From JAAYKM01 sp964408155 (lineage in GTDB: Bacteria > Desulfobacterota > Syntrophia > Syntrophales > JAAYKM01): a stretch of DNA of 6,169 bases. Of this stretch, positions 1-5,953 are shown one piece after another; within the stretch, counting starts at the first letter, position 1, and each line of letters starts with the position of its first letter. Location of the stretch: positions 1 through 6,169 of the forward strand of contig CAYOYJ010000141.1 of NCBI GenBank assembly GCA_964408155.1, read 5' to 3'. The notes under the pieces were generated by a model. The model made no database searches and was not told the DNA's origin. It worked only from the letters and a program-made list of their open reading frames with translations. Made by a program: the position numbers and the translations under genes.

Positions 1-555
1 ATCTTCCATAAACTGATTGGCGATCATCGCCCCAACACCGCCGCTTTGGCTGACAACGGTGATTTTCCCGGAAGTGGAAAATTTTCCTGACAGGTAGGGC
101 AGGAACGTGGCATTGACGGCGCTGTGAGAACGAAAAAAGCCCAGGGTGTTGGGGCCGATGACCCGAACGCCTGAAGCTTCAGCCAGTGCCCGGAGGTCCT
201 CCTGCCGCCCCTCGCCTCCTTCCCCGGATTCCCGGTATCCCGCTGTAAAGACGACGGCCCCTTTACAACCTTTATTGATGGCGCCTTCCAGCTCCGGCAG
301 GACATGCTGCTGAGGCACAACGAAAAGGAACAGATCGATATTCTTGTCCGGAATGGCATCGATTGTAGGATAAACCGGACAACCGAGGATTGACTGCGCA
401 CCGTCGGCATGAACCGCGTAAACTTTTTCCAAACGGGAAAGCAGGGCTGATTGCAGGATGAGATGGCCGATTTTGATGGGATCGGTCGAAGCGCCGACCA
501 CCGCGACGGAACGGGGATAGAAGAGTTCACGTAGGGTGTTGAGGTTTGCGTTCAT
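1..555 (-). CDS. NDP-forming acyl-CoA synthetase (acetate-CoA ligase type), N-terminal part, runs off left edge
   Basis: This is the first 185 residues of an acyl-CoA synthetase of the ADP-forming/succinyl-CoA-ligase-like superfamily, which interconverts acyl-CoA plus NDP and phosphate with acid, NTP and CoA in the cytoplasm. The CoA-binding Rossmann domain opens with FYPRSVAVVGAS (residues 12-23). It continues with the typical VVP...KGCKGAVVFTAGYRE block (79-109) and a GPNTLGFF motif (134-141), where the family usually has Cys in place of Thr. The second, flavodoxin-like ligase domain begins at GKITVVSQSGGVG (163-175). Whether the ATP-grasp beta part is fused cannot be seen. ATG at 555 is the first possible start, because an in-frame TAA lies four codons upstream; its Shine-Dalgarno sequence is weak. 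A 137-bp gap separates it from the preceding gene, so it may have its own promoter. The family call is secure; the substrate (acetate, propionate, aromatic or other acids) is unknown. Confidence 0.9.
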   Translation of the reverse strand, partial: MNANLNTLRELFYPRSVAVVGASTDPIKIGHLILQSALLSRLEKVYAVHADGAQSILGCPVYPTIDAIPDKNIDLFLFVVPQQHVLPELEGAINKGCKGAVVFTAGYRESGEGGEGRQEDLRALAEASGVRVIGPNTLGFFRSHSAVNATFLPYLSGKFSTSGKITVVSQSGGVGAMIANQFMED

Positions 556-581
556 CGTTTTACATGTTTACCAGTCGTCTT

Positions 582-597
582 GGCAGATTAAATGCCC
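582..597 (-). promoter_or_regulatory. candidate sigma-54 (-24/-12) promoter for the acyl-CoA synthetase
   Basis: On the minus strand GGGCAT (597-592), five bases, then CTGCC (586-582) keep the GG and GC dinucleotides at the spacing of the sigma-54 consensus TGGCAC-N5-TTGCA. Four of six and three of five flanking positions match. Transcription would start near 571, about 16 bases before the ATG at 555. No activator site was recognised. This is a pattern match only. Confidence 0.28.
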
Positions 598-630
598 ATA
601 CCCCCCGTAACACTATTGCTATATGTCGGT

Positions 631-659
631 AACATAAACACATGCGCTTGAAGAATCAA
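631..659 (-). promoter_or_regulatory. candidate sigma-70 promoter upstream of the acyl-CoA synthetase
   Basis: TTGATT (659-654) and TATGTT (636-631) on the minus strand are separated by exactly 17 bases. Each matches the -35 or -10 consensus at four of six positions. It sits in the 137-bp gap before the acyl-CoA synthetase and would give a leader of roughly 70 bases. It competes with the sigma-54-like element nearer the gene; the two could both be chance. Confidence 0.25.
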
Positions 660-692
660 CGGATTTTTATTCAAGAGAATGGAAGGATGCCG

Positions 693-1430
693 TTATGCTA
701 GAGCTTTAACTTGTCGCCCGGCCGTCATGATTTCCAGATAAAACCAGTCGGGGGCGCCTGTCTGAGGGAGTATGCCCTTTGTGGGGTGACGCTGTACTTC
801 GTAGCCGGCTTTGCGGAGGCGTTCCTGGTAATCATCCAGACGTTTCGTTTCCTGGGAGATGCCGGTCCGCATTGTTTCACCGCTTCGATAGGGTAAGATC
901 GCCAGGTCCAGACCACTGGCCACTGCCAGATCGACGAGATCGCCTTCCCCCGAGCCCGGCGGTCGCCCCCTCTCCTGATCGAAGCAGAAAGCGGCGGTCG
1001 CCATGAGGGTCATTCCCTGAAGGGCCTGTCCCGCCCTTCTCAGGTATATAAAAAGATCTTCCCTGATCTGTGTAATCGACACGTCCAGCTCTTCGGCAAT
1101 GGCCCGACCCACGGCCAGTCCGTCATCATCCATATCCACACAGACGCCGGATATCCCAAAGCGTTTGGTCATCGTCAGGGTGGGCAGGCTGTAACCGGAG
1201 CAGACTTCAATGGTTTTAGAGGGCTGCAAGGCGCGATAAACAACCTGACCGAAATAAACCGTTTCCGCCAGGTGAATCCGCGCAGCATGCAGTTTTGCGG
1301 CCCAGCGGCTATCGTTGGTCTGAGCCCGGGGAAATGGGGAATGGTCGGCAATCATGTTCAGGACCGTTGCCAGATAATTTCCGAACAGTTGTTCGGGAGT
1401 AAAAATCATTTGTTGAGCGTCTGTTTCCAC
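693..1430 (-). CDS. unrecognised 245-residue protein, SAM-methyltransferase-like Rossmann fold
   Basis: I do not recognise this family. The protein is soluble, with no signal peptide or membrane segment. A central stretch reads like a class I methyltransferase core: a helix-rich N-terminus, IEVCSGYSLPT (74-84) resembling the glycine-rich SAM loop, VCVDMDDDGL (96-105) ending strand 2 with acidic residues, and QIREDLF (121-127) resembling the next acidic strand. The C-terminal third contains LDLAILPYRSGE (174-185) and a DDYQERLRKAGYEV helix-strand (199-212). The loop at 74-84 is poorer in glycine than usual, so catalytic activity is uncertain. The start is GTG at 1430, chosen because AGAGG lies six bases upstream; an internal ATG at residue 8 has no such site. 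It begins 62 bp after modC and is probably co-transcribed with modBC. A link to molybdenum or tungsten use is inferred only from position. Confidence 0.8.
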   Translation of the reverse strand: METDAQQMIFTPEQLFGNYLATVLNMIADHSPFPRAQTNDSRWAAKLHAARIHLAETVYFGQVVYRALQPSKTIEVCSGYSLPTLTMTKRFGISGVCVDMDDDGLAVGRAIAEELDVSITQIREDLFIYLRRAGQALQGMTLMATAAFCFDQERGRPPGSGEGDLVDLAVASGLDLAILPYRSGETMRTGISQETKRLDDYQERLRKAGYEVQRHPTKGILPQTGAPDWFYLEIMTAGRQVKALA

Positions 1431-1461
1431 TCCAGACCTCTTTATGAATTAAATTTTGGCA

Positions 1462-1480
1462 GCAGCAGTATGCTTGCTGC
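1462..1480 (-). other. small hairpin in the modC-downstream gap
   Basis: In the transcript GCAGCA (1480-1475) pairs with TGCTGC (1467-1462) around a 7-base loop, a 6-bp perfect stem between the modC stop and the start of the next gene. It is not followed by a run of T, so it is a poor intrinsic terminator. It could be a mild attenuator, an RNA-processing site, or chance. Confidence 0.25.
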
Positions 1481-1492
1481 ATTAGAAATTAA

Positions 1493-2545
1493 CTAGACAA
1501 TCCGGATGCCCCGGATCTTAAAAATAAGATGAACTTCTTGCCCGACGTCAATAGCCATCTCCTCCATGGCGGATTTCGGCATTTCCGCCAGCAGAACATT
1601 GTCTCCCAGCTTGACCTTGAGCCTGGCCAGGGATGAAAAAGGTTCGATATTCATGACAAGGCCCCGGAAGCGGTTCAGTGATGGCCCCGGCGGGTTGATG
1701 GCGGATACGTAGATATCCCGGGGGAAAAGAGCGATCTTCCGGACCTCTCTGCCCTCGTTGGGCAAAATAATCGGCACCCCGCCACAGACGGCCTCGATCA
1801 GGCCATGCCCCAGGTCGCTGCATTTCTCGCACGACAGAATATTGGGTGCCCCGATAAAGTTTGAAACAGTTTCATTGCATGGGGAAAGAAAGATGTCTTC
1901 CCGTGTTCCCACCTGCTCCAATTTCCCGGCGCTGATAATGGCAATCCGGTCGGCCAGTTCTTCCGCCTCCATCAGATTGTGGGTCACATGAACGGTTGTG
2001 ATGCCCAGTTCCTGATGGAACCGCTCCAGCTCCAGGCGGAGATACTTCGCCGTACTGACGTCAAGGTTACTCAACGGCTCGTCTAAAAGCAGGATGCGGG
2101 GAGCCGTGGCCAAGGCGCGCGCCAAAGCGACACGCTGTTTTTCGCCCCCGCTGAGATTCCCCACATGCCGGTCCAACAGATGCGATATCCCAAGCAGATG
2201 GGCCAGATGGTCGATTCTCCGATCCACATCCGCGTCCGCCTGTTTTTTTCCTTTCAAACCAAAACGGATGTTTTCCAGGACATTCAAAAAGGGAAACAGG
2301 GCATAGTCCTGAGGAACGTATGCAATCCGGCGGCGCTCCGGTGGCATATTCGTCGCATCCTCTCCATTGATGTGAATTTTTCCCCTGCGGATGCGGCACA
2401 ATCCAGCTATCGCCTCCAGGATGACGGTCTTACCTGCTCCCGTCGGCCCCAGCATGACAAAATACTCCCCTTCGCGGATTTTCAGACTGATGTCCCGCAG
2501 GGTAAACTTTCCGAGGCGCACCCGCATGTCCCGAATTTCGATCAT
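1493..2545 (-). CDS. modC: molybdate/tungstate ABC transporter ATP-binding protein (ModC/WtpC type)
   Basis: This is the cytoplasmic ATPase of a molybdate/tungstate importer, 350 residues, a normal length for the family. Walker A GPTGAGKT is at 33-40, the Q-loop glutamine is in VPQD (about 79), the signature LSGGEKQ is at 131-137, Walker B ILLLDEP is at 151-157 and the switch histidine is in VTHN (189). All core residues are intact. A C-terminal TOBE/Mop-like oxyanion-sensing region occupies about 290-350. The ATG at 2545 overlaps the modB stop as ATGA and follows a GGGGG-containing Shine-Dalgarno stretch. The same frame stays open further upstream, to 2830, but that part lies inside modB and does not look like ABC sequence. 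The PPERRRIAYVPQDYALFP block looks closer to WtpC than to enterobacterial ModC. Related sulfate (CysA) ATPases cannot be wholly excluded; the partner permease and molybdenum-cofactor genes favour Mo/W. Confidence 0.92.
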   Translation of the reverse strand: MIEIRDMRVRLGKFTLRDISLKIREGEYFVMLGPTGAGKTVILEAIAGLCRIRRGKIHINGEDATNMPPERRRIAYVPQDYALFPFLNVLENIRFGLKGKKQADADVDRRIDHLAHLLGISHLLDRHVGNLSGGEKQRVALARALATAPRILLLDEPLSNLDVSTAKYLRLELERFHQELGITTVHVTHNLMEAEELADRIAIISAGKLEQVGTREDIFLSPCNETVSNFIGAPNILSCEKCSDLGHGLIEAVCGGVPIILPNEGREVRKIALFPRDIYVSAINPPGPSLNRFRGLVMNIEPFSSLARLKVKLGDNVLLAEMPKSAMEEMAIDVGQEVHLIFKIRGIRIV

Positions 2546-3357
2546 ACGGGGAACCCCCTTTTCCCGATTTTTCGGAGAACCAGCAGAGCAATCGTCGAAA
2601 TGGCCACCAAAGTAATAATGACAGCTATGGCTTTCTCGATATCCGCCGTGGACAGGCTGAGAAAAATCGCCACCGGCAGGGTTTCGGTTTTCGGCCGCAT
2701 GGCCCCCGCCAGGGTGATCGTCGCTCCGAATTCCCCGACGGCACGCGCCCAGGTCAGGACGCAGGAAGCGATCAGACCGTTTCGCGCCAGGGGAAGTGTT
2801 ACCCGGAAGAAGACGGATACCTTGCTGCATCCCAGAGTACGTCCTACCTGTTCATAGCGGGGATCGATACTGTCAAAGGCGGATTTCATGAGGCGGACCG
2901 ATAAAGCACTGACGACGGTGAACTGGGCAAGGACAATGCCCGGCACCTCGAAGACAAAGCGCATGAAATATTTTTCAATCCCCATCCCCACGGGGTTGTT
3001 GAAGAAAACTAAGAGAGCTGCACCCAAAGCCACGGGAGACACGACAATGGGTAAATCGAGGACCGTATCGACAACGGATTTCCCGTGGAACTCCGCATGA
3101 GAAATCGCATATGCGGCCGGAATGCCAATCAGCACGGAAATTACGGTCGCCACGGTGGCGGTAACCACACTCAGCCGGATTGCCAGAAAGATCTCCCGGG
3201 AAAACAGAGTACTTACCAGGGTGTCCCAACCCGTATAAGTGAACAGAGATGCCAGGATGCCTGTGAAAAACAGGCACAGAAGCGCAAGAGCGCCGACTGT
3301 TGCCGCCCGAAAAACTCCCTCGCCCCTGATGCCTTTATAAACCCGCGATGTGTGCAT
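2542..3357 (-). CDS. modB: molybdate/tungstate ABC transporter permease (ModB/WtpB type)
   Basis: This is the inner-membrane channel subunit that would pair with the downstream ATPase. It has 271 residues with about six hydrophobic segments (near 17-40, 57-85, 95-120, 138-158, 195-215 and 242-262). The cytoplasmic EAA coupling loop is clear: EQVGRTLGCSKVSVFFRVTLP starts at 169, with the invariant glycine and the final LP. RAVGEFGATITLAG (205-218) and the following TLPVAIFLSLS are typical of the ModB/WtpB/CysT permease group. The ATG at 3357 has GGGGA six bases upstream. The stop overlaps the modC start by 4 bp, implying translational coupling. Unusually, no substrate-binding protein gene precedes it; the 354-bp upstream gap holds only a possible remnant. 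The substrate, molybdate or tungstate, cannot be decided from sequence. Confidence 0.9.
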   Translation of the reverse strand: MHTSRVYKGIRGEGVFRAATVGALALLCLFFTGILASLFTYTGWDTLVSTLFSREIFLAIRLSVVTATVATVISVLIGIPAAYAISHAEFHGKSVVDTVLDLPIVVSPVALGAALLVFFNNPVGMGIEKYFMRFVFEVPGIVLAQFTVVSALSVRLMKSAFDSIDPRYEQVGRTLGCSKVSVFFRVTLPLARNGLIASCVLTWARAVGEFGATITLAGAMRPKTETLPVAIFLSLSTADIEKAIAVIITLVAISTIALLVLRKIGKRGFPV

Positions 3358-3372
3358 AATTAATCCCCGTAC

Positions 3373-3384
3373 TTTTCCGGAAAA
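3373..3384. repeat. 12-bp perfect palindrome TTTTCCGGAAAA upstream of modB
   Basis: TTTTCCGGAAAA is its own reverse complement and ends 15 bases before the modB start codon. It overlaps the T-run of the adjoining hairpin. It could be an operator for a dimeric regulator or only the tail of the terminator-like element. It does not match the ModE consensus that I know (TATATA-type half-sites). Confidence 0.45.
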
Positions 3385-3400
3385 AGGCCGGTAATCGGCC
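3381..3400 (-). terminator. terminator-like hairpin just before modB
   Basis: The minus strand reads GGCCG (3400-3396), loop ATTAC, CGGCC (3390-3386), then TTTTT (3385-3381). The short all-GC stem followed by five T residues has the form of a weak intrinsic terminator. It ends 23 bases before modB. An overlapping alternative stem, CCGGT (3406-3402) with ACCGG (3392-3388), excludes the first, so a switch or attenuator is possible. It could equally end the upstream transcript of the TSUP gene. The stem is only 5 bp, so efficiency is uncertain. Confidence 0.4.
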
Positions 3401-3475
3401 GACCGGATGTATTCGGCGCCGATTTTCGCCTTGGCTGTGCGCTTCCGACCTTCCTTTTCCCGACGCGGAGCAGCG

Positions 3476-3586
3476 GTAATTCACAATAATCGCCCGGTCT
3501 TCAGACGTGGTTAAAAAGTTGATAAAAGCTTGGTCATTTGCCCGTTTTTTCGAGAATATCCACGATATACACGCTAACCAGACCGA
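3476..3586 (-). pseudogene. possible C-terminal remnant of a periplasmic substrate-binding protein
   Basis: One minus-strand frame, open from just after a TAA at 3589-3587, includes ANDQAFINFLTTSEDRAII and then VNY (about 3541-3476). The pattern AF-I-x-FL-x-S-x-E-x-x-AII resembles the conserved C-terminal helix of ModA/WtpA/PstS-type binding proteins (AFIDFLLSPEGQAI in many members). This is exactly where such a gene should sit, before modB. No start codon or N-terminal domain is visible, and stops interrupt all frames further upstream. Another frame ends with GLFPEKYGD and a TAA two bases before the modB ATG, which would fit a frameshifted end. The match is short and was judged by eye, so chance is a real alternative. 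Confidence 0.3.
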
Positions 3587-3711
3587 TTAGTCATGACCGT
3601 TCCACATGACGCCCTATGCCTCGTCGCACGGTTTGTCAAATTAAATCCGAAAAGGTTCTCAATAAATCGATTCCCTGCGATCAAACCGGTACCTTATCGG
3701 CGCCCACATCA

Positions 3712-4524
3712 TCAGAATCCGAACATCTTAGACGCCACAAAAATCAAGAGCAGTGCAAACAGCCGATTCAGCCATTTACCATGTACTCTCGTGCCGATCT
3801 TCGCCCCCAGAGGAGCAACAAGCATGCTGGTTGCGGATACGCACAGGACAAAGAAAAGATTCACATATCCAAGGGAATAGGGTACCAAACCTTTTATTCC
3901 CCAGCCATGGACGACGTAGCCGGCGGCGCCGAACAGGGCAATCAAGGGGATGACCGCCCCTGATGTTCCCACTGCACAGCGGGGCGAATAACCCAGCACC
4001 AGTGTCAGGAAGGGTACCAGCATGACCCCGCCGCCGATGCCGACCAAAGCCGACAGGATGCCGATCATGGTCCCTGCGAGCAAGATCCCCCCCACGGGAT
4101 GTCGTTCGAGACGAGCAGTCTCTCTTGAATCCGACCGAAAGACCAGGATGACGGCCACCGCCAGAACCGCAACGCCAAAGAGGGGTTTCAGCACCGCTGC
4201 TGTCAGGTAAGCGGACAGGGTCGATCCGCACAGTGCTCCCACCGTACCCGCAAGCGAAAGCAACAGGACATCCCGCCAGCAGATATTTTTTTCCCGGTGA
4301 TGTTGCCAAGTCCCGGACATGCTGGTAAAAAAACCCGTCAACAAGCTGGTGCCGAAGGCAACCTTTACCGCCATATCGGGTGCCACACCCAAAATATTCT
4401 CAATCTTCAAGAGGGCGGGGACGAGGATCACACCGCCGGCGATACCCATGAGACCGGAGACAAAACCGACTCCGATCCCCACTCCCATGAGAATCGCAAT
4501 CATCGACCAGGAAACCAGTTCCAA
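3712..4524 (-). CDS. TauE/SafE (TSUP) family membrane permease
   Basis: This is a 270-residue inner-membrane protein of the sulfite exporter TauE/SafE family, which moves small sulfur or organic anions. About eight hydrophobic segments form the family's internal duplication: GLMGIAGGVILVP (24-36) in the first half is echoed by ALVGIGGGVMLVP (159-171) in the second. A short charged loop (about 130-143) separates the halves. The start is TTG at 4524, supported by AGAGG eight bases upstream; an ATG at residue 8 lacks a ribosome-binding site. It lies 38 bp after the YqeC/MocA fusion and is probably in the same operon. The substrate cannot be read from sequence. A role in sulfur, selenium or oxyanion traffic linked to molybdenum-cofactor sulfuration is conceivable but only inferred from neighbours. 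Confidence 0.9.
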   Translation of the reverse strand: MELVSWSMIAILMGVGIGVGFVSGLMGIAGGVILVPALLKIENILGVAPDMAVKVAFGTSLLTGFFTSMSGTWQHHREKNICWRDVLLLSLAGTVGALCGSTLSAYLTAAVLKPLFGVAVLAVAVILVFRSDSRETARLERHPVGGILLAGTMIGILSALVGIGGGVMLVPFLTLVLGYSPRCAVGTSGAVIPLIALFGAAGYVVHGWGIKGLVPYSLGYVNLFFVLCVSATSMLVAPLGAKIGTRVHGKWLNRLFALLLIFVASKMFGF

Positions 4525-4562
4525 ACGCAGGACCTCTTTACATTAATAATGAACAGGCATGC

Positions 4563-5948
4563 TCAGTTTCCGGACAATTTTTCTGTCCGGTACCTGTCAT
4601 ATTCTTCCGGGGTATCGATATCGATCAGCACCCCGGCATCCTCTATTTCTACCCGGCCGATTTCCGCTTCCGGTGTTGCCGTGATAATTTGTTTGCCTCC
4701 TTCGTCTCCCTCGGTCCGCATCAACTGCGGCCACAGGCGGCGATCGAAGAGCACGGGATTTCCCCTTTTTCCGTCATGTGTAGGCCAGGTGAGAAGGGGC
4801 AGGTTCCGGCGATGATAATCCATCAGTTTTTTATAAACTTCCGGCCCCACAAACGGCTGATCACCCAAGGCGAAAAGAACCCCCTGACTGCACGGATCGA
4901 CGGCGGCCAGTCCCGCTTTCAACGATGTGGAGATGCCCTCACGACTCCTTCTGTTGACGGCAATACGATAACTCCGGGGGACAAGGTCTTTCAACCCTTC
5001 ATTCTCTTCATTGAGCACCACCACGACATCTTTTATCCCCGCCTGTCTGATCGGCAGAAGAGCGTTTTCCAGCAGAGTTTTCCCCTGAATCTCCAGAGAT
5101 AGCTTCGACCGCCCCATTCGGACCGATCCCCCGGCCGCCAGGACCACAACGGAAAAGTCAAAGTCCTGTTCTCCCTTTCCACCATGATAAATAAACCGAA
5201 CGGGATGATCATCCCTGAGAGAAGCGAATAAGACAGAGCCGACGGTATCGGAAAGACCCGTAACAATCTCACGAATCAGACCGGCGCCGGTAACCCGGTC
5301 TATCTTGTTAATCAGAGGAACAACGGGGACAGCGGCCGAACGGGTTTTCCCGAGATCTATCATGTGCAGCAGGCACCGGACAAAGTGAGAAACAGTCAGC
5401 GGCTCCTCCAGTTGCGCCCCCGTCAGTTTACGGAAAGCGTCGCTGCGATGGACATTGTTGGAGGTGATCGGTTGACCGATGGCCTCAATGCCCAGGACAG
5501 GAATCAGCAGATCGGAGTGGGTTGGGAAAACGGGTTCGTAGGAAGCGTAACCCTTGATCGGTTTGCGGGCCGATCCGTCCGCTTCAATGATGACATAATC
5601 GGCGATGTGATGTTCCAGCAGTGATTCCGGCCAAGCAGGATCGATCCCGGCTAGCTTGTCTTCCGGCAGGTGCGCCGCCCCAAGCACCGCCAGACCGTGT
5701 GAATCGATTGCCGCCCCCACTTGCTCGCGGACGGCCGTTAAATCTTCGCCGATCACGACCGGAACGCCTTCAGGACGAAAGATTTTCGTCGTCGTGGTCT
5801 GGATGACGGTTTTCTTCCGTGCCGTGAGTTCGCGGGCAAGGGTTTCCATCAGGGAGGTCTTTCCCCCTGCACCGTAGATGGTCACAACTCCCCGCTCCGG
5901 CAGGGCCAGACAGGACATAAGGGCCAGGGGGGAATCGGCTGCGGTCAT
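4563..5948 (-). CDS. fusion of YqeC-type selenium-dependent hydroxylase accessory domain and MocA/YgfJ-type nucleotidyltransferase
   Basis: This 461-residue cytoplasmic protein has two domains. Residues 1 to about 255 match the YqeC family, found with selenium-dependent molybdenum hydroxylases: a P-loop YGAGGKTS (25-32), the family motif EADGSARKPIKGY (122-134), and NKID (214-217), which resembles the guanine-specificity motif of GTPases. Residues about 265-461 are a MobA-like NTP transferase of the MocA/YgfJ group: VVLAAGGSVRMGRSKL (268-283), the metal-binding LGDQPF (361-366), GNPVLF (396-401), GDEGGK (414-419) and DIDTPEEY (443-450). The latter domain probably transfers CMP or GMP to molybdopterin to make the dinucleotide cofactor. 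The ATG at 5948 has AAAGG nine bases upstream, overlapping the end of the preceding gene, which stops 5 bp away. The two activities are normally separate neighbouring genes. No frameshift or missing core residue is seen; whether CTP or GTP is used is unknown. Confidence 0.9.
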   Translation of the reverse strand: MTAADSPLALMSCLALPERGVVTIYGAGGKTSLMETLARELTARKKTVIQTTTTKIFRPEGVPVVIGEDLTAVREQVGAAIDSHGLAVLGAAHLPEDKLAGIDPAWPESLLEHHIADYVIIEADGSARKPIKGYASYEPVFPTHSDLLIPVLGIEAIGQPITSNNVHRSDAFRKLTGAQLEEPLTVSHFVRCLLHMIDLGKTRSAAVPVVPLINKIDRVTGAGLIREIVTGLSDTVGSVLFASLRDDHPVRFIYHGGKGEQDFDFSVVVLAAGGSVRMGRSKLSLEIQGKTLLENALLPIRQAGIKDVVVVLNEENEGLKDLVPRSYRIAVNRRSREGISTSLKAGLAAVDPCSQGVLFALGDQPFVGPEVYKKLMDYHRRNLPLLTWPTHDGKRGNPVLFDRRLWPQLMRTEGDEGGKQIITATPEAEIGRVEIEDAGVLIDIDTPEEYDRYRTEKLSGN

Positions 5949-5953
5949 AGAAT

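Larger units (their letters stand above)
3358..3711. other. 354-bp stretch without an intact gene, between the TSUP permease and modB
   Basis: No complete gene is supported on either strand. On the minus strand it holds, in transcription order, a TTGACA hexamer (3639-3634) with a poor -10 (TAGGGC, 17-base spacing) and an imperfect 9-5-9 inverted repeat (3573-3551, 7 of 9 pairs). A stretch resembling a substrate-binding-protein C-terminus (3586-3476) follows, then a 10-bp palindrome TCGGCGCCGA (3413-3422). Last come a GC hairpin with T5 (3400-3381) and a 12-bp palindrome (3373-3384) directly before modB. It most likely carries the control region of modBC, with or without eroded coding sequence. 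Confidence 0.6.

Noticed and set aside
24..530. Open minus-strand frame of 168 codons inside the acyl-CoA synthetase
   Set aside because: It is in a different frame from the clear CoA-binding-domain translation that covers 1-555, and its Ser/Pro/Arg-rich product resembles no family.
2546..2830. N-terminal extension of modC in the same frame
   Set aside because: It lies within modB, has an Arg/Gly/His-rich composition with no ABC features, and the ATGA overlap at 2545 gives a normal-length ModC.
2165..2857. Long plus-strand open frame opposite modC and modB
   Set aside because: It is antisense to two well-supported genes and encodes a low-complexity product; it is a GC-rich shadow.
3358..3480. 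Moco riboswitch upstream of modB
   Set aside because: The position is suitable, but I could not lay out the known conserved core and tetraloop elements; only simple hairpins are visible.
3593..3880. Plus-strand open frame starting in the gene-free gap
   Set aside because: Most of it is antisense to the TSUP gene and the product has no recognisable features.
4563..4565. TGA stop codons as possible selenocysteine codons, given the selenium context
   Set aside because: The TGA codons at the ends of modB, the TSUP gene and the fusion all fall at the normal family C-termini, and the downstream frames close quickly or enter the next gene.
4570..4590. 7-bp perfect inverted repeat CCGGACA/TGTCCGG near the end of the YqeC/MocA fusion
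   Set aside because: It lies within the coding sequence and has no T-run after it in the transcript direction, so it is not a convincing terminator.
4297..4815. Plus-strand open frame across the TSUP and YqeC/MocA fusion junction
   Set aside because: It runs antisense to both genes with no recognisable domain and no supporting start context.
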